In this document: positions 58,894 to 64,000 of the stretch, piece by piece | How positions within the stretch are numbered: position 1 is the first letter of the stretch | Layout of the letters: every line of letters begins with the position of its first letter | NCBI GenBank assembly: GCA_026627065.1 | Contig: JAPNUO010000005.1 | Span: forward strand, 186,001 to 250,000 | Direction: 5' to 3' | Source: Bacillota bacterium | GTDB taxonomy: Bacteria; Bacillota; Sulfobacillia; Sulfobacillales; Sulfobacillaceae | Length of the DNA stretch: 64,000 nt | The notes under the pieces: generated by a model | The model's database searches: none | What the model was told of the DNA's origin: nothing | What the model saw: the letters and a program-made list of their open reading frames with translations, nothing else | Translations under genes and position numbers: made by a program

Positions 58894-58903
58894 ATGCTAA
58901 CAT
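58894..58903 (+). promoter_or_regulatory. Possible extended -10 promoter for the S-box operon
   Basis: TGC-TAACAT (58895-58903) within an inverted repeat TTATG-ctaa-CATAA (58892-58905); the -35 is weak. Transcripts would start about 58910, just before the 18-bp palindrome. Confidence 0.4.
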
Positions 58904-58913
58904 AAGGCTGATA

Positions 58914-58931
58914 GGTTGCACTAGTGCAACC
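58914..58931. repeat. Perfect 18-bp palindrome before the SAM riboswitch
   Basis: GGTTGCACTAGTGCAACC, a perfect palindrome between the M20 gene and the riboswitch. It could be a terminator stem for the upstream gene (no T run follows), an operator, or a 5' stabilising hairpin of the riboswitch RNA. Confidence 0.6.
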
Positions 58932-58933
58932 CT

Positions 58934-59037
58934 CTTATCCAGAGTGGCGGAGGGACTGGCCCAATGAAGCCCGGCAACCCGCTCGATCGACGGGTGCCAA
59001 TTCCTGAAAGACACTGTAGTCTTTCGAGATGAGAGAG
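58934..59037 (+). ncRNA. SAM-I (S-box) riboswitch
   Basis: Conserved S-box core in order: cttatccagagtggcggagg, the ggcccaatgaagcccggcaacc block, gggtgccaattcctg and the closing gagatgagagag. P1 is formed by ctcttatc and gatgagag. It senses S-adenosylmethionine and switches off the downstream gene when methionine is plentiful. It is 60 bases before the gene it controls. Confidence 0.95.
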
Positions 59038-59062
59038 ACAAGCGAATCACGCATGTATCCTC

Positions 59063-59095
59063 TCTTCTTCCGGGACTTCAGGAAGGAGATTTTTT
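59063..59095 (+). terminator. Riboswitch-controlled terminator that also covers the ribosome binding site
   Basis: TCTTCTTCC (59063-59071) pairs with GGAAGGAGA (59081-59089), one G-U, nine-base loop, followed by six T. The right arm contains GGAAGGAG, the ribosome binding site of the next gene. The competing antiterminator can form from gagagag of the aptamer (59031-59037) and cctctctt (59059-59066). Confidence 0.8.
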
Positions 59096-59098
59096 CTT

Positions 59099-60289
59099 AT
59101 GACGAAGAGCGAACGGTTAGAGACCCTGTTCGTGCATGCGGGACAGCCCCGGCAGTGGCCGCAGCAGGTACCCACGGCGCCTCCCATCGTTCCTAGCACC
59201 AGCTTTCGCACCTCCTCCCCAGAGGAAATGGATAGCATTTTGGGGGGCGAGGTGCCGGGTTTTACCTATTCGCGCCATGCCAATCCTACGGTGGAGGCGT
59301 TTCAAGAAGCGGTGCGCCTTTTGGAAGCCGGCGAGGTGGCCCAAGCCTTTGGCTCGGGTATGGCAGCTCTGGATGCGGCGCTTTACGCTGTAGGCCTGAA
59401 GCCAGGCGATCGGCTGTTGTTAAGCATCGACTTGTACGGTGCCACAATGAACTTGTCTCACGACGTTTGGGGTGCGATGGGCCTGGACGTGCGAGAGGAA
59501 AACCTCACGGATGGCGACGCATGGGTAGAGACGTTAGAAAAGTGGCGCCCTCAGGCGATTTTAGTGGAAAGCCTCTCTAATCCGCTCATGAAAGTGCCCG
59601 ATATGGAGCGCCTGATGGAGGAGGCGCATCGCGTCGGAGCCCAGGTGATTGTGGACAATACTTTTGCCACGCCATGCCTTTTTCGGCCGATGGTGCTCGG
59701 CGCAGACGTGGTCGTGCATAGCGCCACCAAGTACATTGGCGGGCATGGCGATGCCGTCGGCGGGGTCGTGGTGGCGAGGCGCGAACATGCGAATCGCTTG
59801 CACCAATACGTGAAATTGCGCGGGAGCGTGCTAAGCCCCTTTGACGCCTGGCTGTTGCACCGTGGGCTGAAAACGCTGGGCGTGCGATTTGAGCGTCAGT
59901 GCCGTAATGCGTGGGAACTGGCCGAGCGCCTAGACCGGAGCGGGGCGTTTCGACGGGTCTACTATCCTGGCCTGAAGCATCATCCCAGTCATGAGCGCGC
60001 GACGTCGCTGTTCGGTGGCCGTGGGTACGGGGCGGTGGTGACGGTTGAAGTGCCGGGAGGACGGGAACGGGTGTTTCGCTTGCTCTCACGGCTGAAGATC
60101 GTCGGATCGGCGACGACAGTGGGGGACGTGTATACGTTGTGTCTGTATCCCCGCATTGCGTCGCATCGCAATCAAACGCCTGATGCCCTGAAAGCCATGG
60201 GCATCAGCGATGAGACCCTGCGCATTGCGGTGGGACTGGAGGCCGTGGAGGATATCGCTGCCGATATTTTGCAGGCGTTGGAGTCATAG
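59099..60289 (+). CDS. Cys/Met-metabolism PLP enzyme (cystathionine gamma-synthase / lyase family)
   Basis: 396 residues. PLP fold: FTYSRHANPTVEAFQEAVRL, AFGSGMAALDAALYAVGLKP, LIDLYGATMN-like, VDNTFATPCLFRPMVLGADV and VHSATKYIGGHGDAVGGVV with the lysine forming the Schiff base. End LRIAVGLEAVEDIAADILQA is typical. The S-box riboswitch upstream ties it to methionine synthesis: cystathionine gamma-synthase, beta-lyase or acylhomoserine sulfhydrylase. The specific reaction cannot be decided by motifs. ATG 59099 begins 10 bases after its sequestered binding site. Confidence 0.88.
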   Translation: MTKSERLETLFVHAGQPRQWPQQVPTAPPIVPSTSFRTSSPEEMDSILGGEVPGFTYSRHANPTVEAFQEAVRLLEAGEVAQAFGSGMAALDAALYAVGLKPGDRLLLSIDLYGATMNLSHDVWGAMGLDVREENLTDGDAWVETLEKWRPQAILVESLSNPLMKVPDMERLMEEAHRVGAQVIVDNTFATPCLFRPMVLGADVVVHSATKYIGGHGDAVGGVVVARREHANRLHQYVKLRGSVLSPFDAWLLHRGLKTLGVRFERQCRNAWELAERLDRSGAFRRVYYPGLKHHPSHERATSLFGGRGYGAVVTVEVPGGRERVFRLLSRLKIVGSATTVGDVYTLCLYPRIASHRNQTPDALKAMGISDETLRIAVGLEAVEDIAADILQALES

Positions 60290-60983
60290 TTTCTCTGGAA
60301 AGCGTTTGTCTATGCGGAAAACATCCGAGATCGGCGAGCGCGGGGCGTGTAGCATTGCCCAGCACCGGCAATCTGAAAACATCTGGGTAGCCGAGAAAGG
60401 GTGAAAACTCAGCAGGGGCAATCGCTCGAGGGTTCGAAAGAACGCGAGGATGCGCTAGTACCGCAGGGAGAACCCCACCGAGGGACGGGTACGGCAACGC
60501 GTCGGTGGAAATGGCTGCAATCGCGAGGTCAAGGGGGCAGGCAAATTGTGCAGGACATATATGCCTGTTTAGGAGGCATACTGCTCGCATTTCGCTTCAT
60601 TCGAAGGTTAAGGAGACAAAGAGAGGCTTTCAATGTTTTGCTGATGCCAGCCACCGCCCCTTTGCCTCATACTCTGTGGTTTCATGCTGTCCGTGCTTAT
60701 TGCCCTCCCCGAGTCGCATTGTAGAGAGGCGGCACTGACATTTTTTTGCGAAAGAAGAGGAAACACGGTATGACATTAGGGTGGATTGAGCCACTCCGGT
60801 TGGCTCGGACCTGTTTCCCAGGTTTCGCTGAGTATTAAGGGATGTGGGTGCCAGTTAATGAAACATTAGCGCGACTCCAATGCATGGTTGCCGACCCCTT
60901 ATATTAACAGAATAGTCACATAAAGTCGTCATGCCAGGGGCTTTCCTTGGTAGGGGTATTTCTTAGAAGGGAAAGGTGCATGG
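60290..60983. other. Long gap without a recognised gene
   Basis: About 690 bp at the boundary from GC-rich core to the lower-GC region. A hairpin TATGCCT-gtttagg-AGGCATA (60560-60566 with 60574-60580; loop seven) is present. An ORF at 60401-60724 has no homology and odd composition. No IS or tRNA seen. The control region of the GH42 gene must lie in its last part; GAAGGGAAAGG before 60984 is the ribosome binding site. Confidence 0.45.
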
Positions 60984-62957
60984 ATGATTAATCACAATCA
61001 CATATACCTTGGCACGGCCTACTATCCGGAACATTGGCCGCGCGAGCGATGGGCGGAAGATGTGCGGTTGATGAAGGATGCCGGGCTCGAGGTAATACGA
61101 ATGGCTGAATTGGCATGGGCTACGATTCAACCATCGCCGGAGGAATTTGATTTCGAGTGGATTGATGAATTTCTTTCGGTGGCTGAGCAATACGAGATGA
61201 AAATCGTGCTTGGCACTCCTACGGAAGCCCCGCCCAGCTGGATGTGGCGAAGATATCCAGAAATTGTTGCCACGGATGCTGCCGGTTTCATTCATGGAGG
61301 TCGCGGACGCTATTGCTATAATAATCGCCACTTGCAAGGGTATATACGAGGATTAGTGGACGCCATGGCAGTACGCTACGGTCAAGATCCGCGTGTCATC
61401 GGCTGGCAGATAGACAATGAACTGCGCGCGACCCGCTGTTATTGTCGGCAGTGTCGTGAGGATTTTATCCTCTGGTTGCAGGGACGATATGGGACGATTG
61501 ATGCCTTAAATGAGGCGTGGGGCACTGTGTTTTGGAGTCAACGCTATCGGAACTGGGATGACGTGGATTTACCGACCGCAGCCCAATTGACCGTGTCTAC
61601 AAGCCAGCAACTAGATCACATGCGATTTGCCTCTTGGTCTGCGACACAACATTTGAAACGACAAGTCGATATTATTCGACAGCACACGACATCGCAGTTT
61701 GTGACCCACAATAGTATGGGATTATATCCGTGGTTAGATCTTTATGAAGTGGCGAAGCCTCTAGACTTCATCGGATGGGATTCTTATCCCGCCGTCGACA
61801 GCGACAATTTTGAGACGGTCATGGCTCACGATCTCGTACGTAACACCAAGCCCGGCGTTCCCTTTTGGCTGCTTGAGCAAAAAAATGGATATTTTAACGG
61901 AAGCCCTTATAACTTGGCTATAGAACCGGGATTAGTTCGCCTATGGGCCTATCAAGACATTGCGCGTGGAGCCAATGGCGTCTTGTTCTATCGATGGCGC
62001 AGCAATCGTTACAACGTCGAACAAAATCCCAATGGCATTTTGCGGCACGATGGGACGCCGCGCCGAGTCTATTTTGAAATTGCCCAGCTTGCACGCGAGC
62101 TCAAAGTGTTCAATGAACGAATCGCTGGCACGCACGTAGAAGCTCAGGTAGCAATCTTGTGGTCCTACGATCAGGAATGGGCTGAATCGGCTTACAAACA
62201 GTATCCCGCGGTGGGGTACCGAGAGGAAGTGGCCGCATATCATCGGGCCATCACGCAGTTAGGACTGACCGCGGATGTGTTGCCACCCACTGCAGACTTG
62301 TCGCGCTACCGTTTAGCCATCGCTCCGATGCTTAGTCTTGTTAATGAAGAGATTCTTCAAAACCTCGAGGCGTTTGTTCGAGAGGGCGGTCACCTGGTCA
62401 TGACCATTCGGAGCGGAGTCAAGTCCTGGTCCAATGTCGTGTTTGATGTTTCGTGGCCCGGGTTATTGGGCGAAATGTTGGGGATGAAAGTCTTGGAATT
62501 TGACGCACCGCCTGCGGATCAAATCGTCAATCGCGTTTCCTACGGCGGCGCTTGGTATCCGGTAGAGGGATGGGCTGAAGTGTTGGAGCCCAGCCATGCC
62601 GAAGTCCTTGCCCGTTATACCGAGAAATTTTATTCGGGCTCGCCAGCCATTACTAGAAATCAGTACCAGAATGGTTCCGTCACTTACGTCGGTGTCAAGC
62701 ATCAGCCTCAACTTCTTAAAGCCCTGCTTTCTGATATAGCGAAACTCTTAGGACTTCGAACCTTAGAACTGCCGAAGGGCGTATTTCGCTCTACACGAGA
62801 GGGTGTTAATGGGCGTTTTACCTTTTACCTCAATATGAAAGATAGCCAAGAAGAGGTTTTGGTGGATCCGCCTGGAAATGATTTGCTCAGCGGCCAGCGG
62901 GCGGAAGGTTCCATTGTATTAGAACCGTGGGATTTACTGATTGTCGAAGAACGTTAG
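60984..62957 (+). CDS. Beta-galactosidase, glycoside hydrolase family 42
   Basis: 657 residues. N-terminal TIM barrel begins YLGTAYYPEHWPRERWAEDV; acid/base Glu in VIGWQIDNELRA (about 153), nucleophile Glu in PFWLLEQKNGYFNGSPYN (about 298), a barrel of normal size, then trimerisation and small C-terminal beta domains. Cys-containing CYCRQCREDF near residue 160 resembles the zinc site of thermophilic family members. No signal peptide, so it is cytoplasmic and acts on imported oligosaccharides with beta-linked galactose or arabinose. GC content is lower than in core genes, suggesting transfer. Confidence 0.93.
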   Translation: MINHNHIYLGTAYYPEHWPRERWAEDVRLMKDAGLEVIRMAELAWATIQPSPEEFDFEWIDEFLSVAEQYEMKIVLGTPTEAPPSWMWRRYPEIVATDAAGFIHGGRGRYCYNNRHLQGYIRGLVDAMAVRYGQDPRVIGWQIDNELRATRCYCRQCREDFILWLQGRYGTIDALNEAWGTVFWSQRYRNWDDVDLPTAAQLTVSTSQQLDHMRFASWSATQHLKRQVDIIRQHTTSQFVTHNSMGLYPWLDLYEVAKPLDFIGWDSYPAVDSDNFETVMAHDLVRNTKPGVPFWLLEQKNGYFNGSPYNLAIEPGLVRLWAYQDIARGANGVLFYRWRSNRYNVEQNPNGILRHDGTPRRVYFEIAQLARELKVFNERIAGTHVEAQVAILWSYDQEWAESAYKQYPAVGYREEVAAYHRAITQLGLTADVLPPTADLSRYRLAIAPMLSLVNEEILQNLEAFVREGGHLVMTIRSGVKSWSNVVFDVSWPGLLGEMLGMKVLEFDAPPADQIVNRVSYGGAWYPVEGWAEVLEPSHAEVLARYTEKFYSGSPAITRNQYQNGSVTYVGVKHQPQLLKALLSDIAKLLGLRTLELPKGVFRSTREGVNGRFTFYLNMKDSQEEVLVDPPGNDLLSGQRAEGSIVLEPWDLLIVEER

Positions 62958-63307
62958 ATCATCCTTCTAGGAGGTTGGGTGAAAGGGCGAATACATCCCT
63001 ATGCCTTACGAAACCACAGATTGTCATTACTGCGAATCGCCGTACTCAGGTGACGAATTCGCTAAATGCTAAATATTAATGTCATACCGTCATCATTAGA
63101 CATTGCTAAGCCTCTGAATGGGGGAGCATAAAGGGGAATCTAATATTTGTGCTGATGGATTCTGTTAATCTACATCTTTTGGAGCCCTACGGCGGACCGC
63201 CAGGAGTGACGTCTAATTTGGCTCGGTTTTCCCAAAGAGCGGTGAGGTTTGACAATCATTTTGCATGACACTGGCGTCACGGGACGACAGGAAGGAGTGA
63301 TAATTGC
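62958..63307. other. AT-rich gap between GH42 and the radical-SAM gene
   Basis: About 350 bp. TTGACA at 63249-63254 is the best -35 but no -10 fits at 17 bp. A symmetrical TGAC-N6-GTCA (about 63266-63279) could be an operator. Two very short frames start near 62980 (GTG after AGGAGG, 24 codons) and at ATG 63001 (23 codons, three Cys). No terminator is clear after the GH42 gene. Confidence 0.4.
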
Positions 63308-64000
63308 ATGGCCGCTATACGCAACTATGGAATAATGTGGAAAACCGTATCAGAAGACTGCAATTTGGCGTGCAGTTACTGCTATTATAGCCGAGTTATG
63401 GGAAAACCGGAGACAATACGACGTCCTGAACCCAGGATACTGGAGAAAGTCTTAGCGGACTATTTGGCGACATGTGGAAGAGCAGCTAACATTGCCTGGC
63501 AAGGAGGCGAGCCGACGTTAGCAGGTCTGAACTTTTTCCGCGACGTCGTTAAACTTGAGCAGGAACTTGCTAAACCTCCCCAAGTTATCAGCAATGCTAT
63601 TCAGACGAATGGAATTTTAATTGATCAGTCGTGGGCGGAATTTTTTAAGGAGTATCGTTTTTTAGTGGGGGTAAGCTTAGATGGCAATCAAATCGTTCAC
63701 GATCAATACCGGGTGGATAGCCGCGGCAAGGGAAGTTGGCAGCGAGTCTTGAAGGGAATTCGATGGCTTCAGAAAGAAAATGTCGACTTTAACATTCTCA
63801 CGGTAGTGGGTCCACACAATGTCCGGCATGGCCGTGACCTTATGAAATTTTATGAATCCGAGGGATTTCGGTGGGTCCAATTCATTCCTCAGATGAGCTT
63901 TCAGTCTCAGCGTCCGGAAGACGCGGGACTCTATGCCATTTCGCCTAAGGATTACGGTCAATTTCTGTGTGAGACATTCGACGAATGGTACAATCATGGA
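63308..64000 (+). CDS. Radical-SAM enzyme of the anaerobic sulfatase-maturase type (partial, cut by window end)
   Basis: 231 residues visible from ATG 63308, behind GGAAGGAGTG; the C-terminus lies outside. The radical-SAM iron-sulfur motif C-x3-C-x2-C is in EDCNLACSYCYYSRVM (about 18-32). NIAWQGGEPTLAGLNFFRDV, NAIQTNGILIDQSWAEFF, FLVGVSLDGNQIVHDQYRVD, VDFNILTVVGPHNVRHGRDL and WVQFIPQMSFQ follow as in anSME/SPASM proteins, which oxidise Cys or Ser of sulfatases to formylglycine. The SPASM cluster Cys residues would be in the missing part. With GH42 beside it, use of sulfated galactans is plausible; a peptide-maturing SPASM enzyme cannot be excluded. Confidence 0.85.
   Translation, partial: MAAIRNYGIMWKTVSEDCNLACSYCYYSRVMGKPETIRRPEPRILEKVLADYLATCGRAANIAWQGGEPTLAGLNFFRDVVKLEQELAKPPQVISNAIQTNGILIDQSWAEFFKEYRFLVGVSLDGNQIVHDQYRVDSRGKGSWQRVLKGIRWLQKENVDFNILTVVGPHNVRHGRDLMKFYESEGFRWVQFIPQMSFQSQRPEDAGLYAISPKDYGQFLCETFDEWYNHG

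Noticed and set aside
60401..60724. 107-codon frame in the gap before GH42
   Set aside because: No homology, odd codon use and no good ribosome binding site; treated as non-coding.

Overview
The window comes from a GC-rich, spore-forming-type member of the Bacillota (Firmicutes). A Clostridia-like deep lineage such as Sulfobacillus/Thermaerobacter would fit, but I cannot prove the genus. The supporting signs are the gram-positive order of ribosomal genes (rpoC, an L7Ae-like gene, rpsL, rpsG, fusA, tuf, then the S10-spc-alpha genes), an L10 leader, an S-box (SAM-I) riboswitch, a GlnR/TnrA-type box, a CwlD-like cortex amidase close to rplM-rpsI, zinc-type S14, and an EF-Tu with a Cys-rich insertion seen in clostridial lineages.

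Layout. 1-3043: the 3' part of a TnpB gene followed by a complete IS21 element (53-bp ends, 5-bp target duplication) whose istB has an in-frame TGA. 3353-4942: an EAL-globin-degenerate GGDEF protein, probably a gas-responsive c-di-GMP phosphodiesterase. 5107-6546: an ammonium transporter behind a nitrogen-control operator. 7107-7935: a small LapA-like membrane protein and a remnant of a 5'-nucleotidase. 8061-37994: a nearly unbroken 30-kb transcription/translation block, rplJ-rplL-rpoB-rpoC / ybxF-rpsL-rpsG-fusA-tuf-rpsJ ... rpoA-rplQ-truA-proline dehydrogenase. Its promoters lie upstream of rplJ, inside the rpoC terminator, and between map and infA.

38030-52400 is an accessory block that separates truA from rplM-rpsI, which are neighbours in Bacillus. 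It holds a MarR regulator, an NDUFA9-like oxidoreductase, a methyltransferase, a zinc-finger protein, an IS607 element (serine recombinase plus TnpB), a two-gene nucleotidyltransferase cassette broken by an amber codon, an IS1182-like wreck, two IS110 transposases on the minus strand (one frameshifted), and a ClC transporter. Two fragments resembling the same ISL3-type transposase tail flank the mobile part (43612-43690 and 52236-52388).

52402-60289 returns to core genes: rplM-rpsI with their own promoter and leader hairpin, a bidirectional terminator, an XRE-TPR regulator, the CCA-adding enzyme, CwlD-like amidase, arginase, an M20 amidohydrolase, and a SAM-riboswitch-controlled Cys/Met-metabolism PLP enzyme. 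60290-64000 is visibly lower in GC and carries a GH42 beta-galactosidase and the start of a radical-SAM enzyme of the anaerobic sulfatase-maturase type, cut by the window end. It looks acquired and may serve use of galactose-containing, possibly sulfated, polysaccharide.
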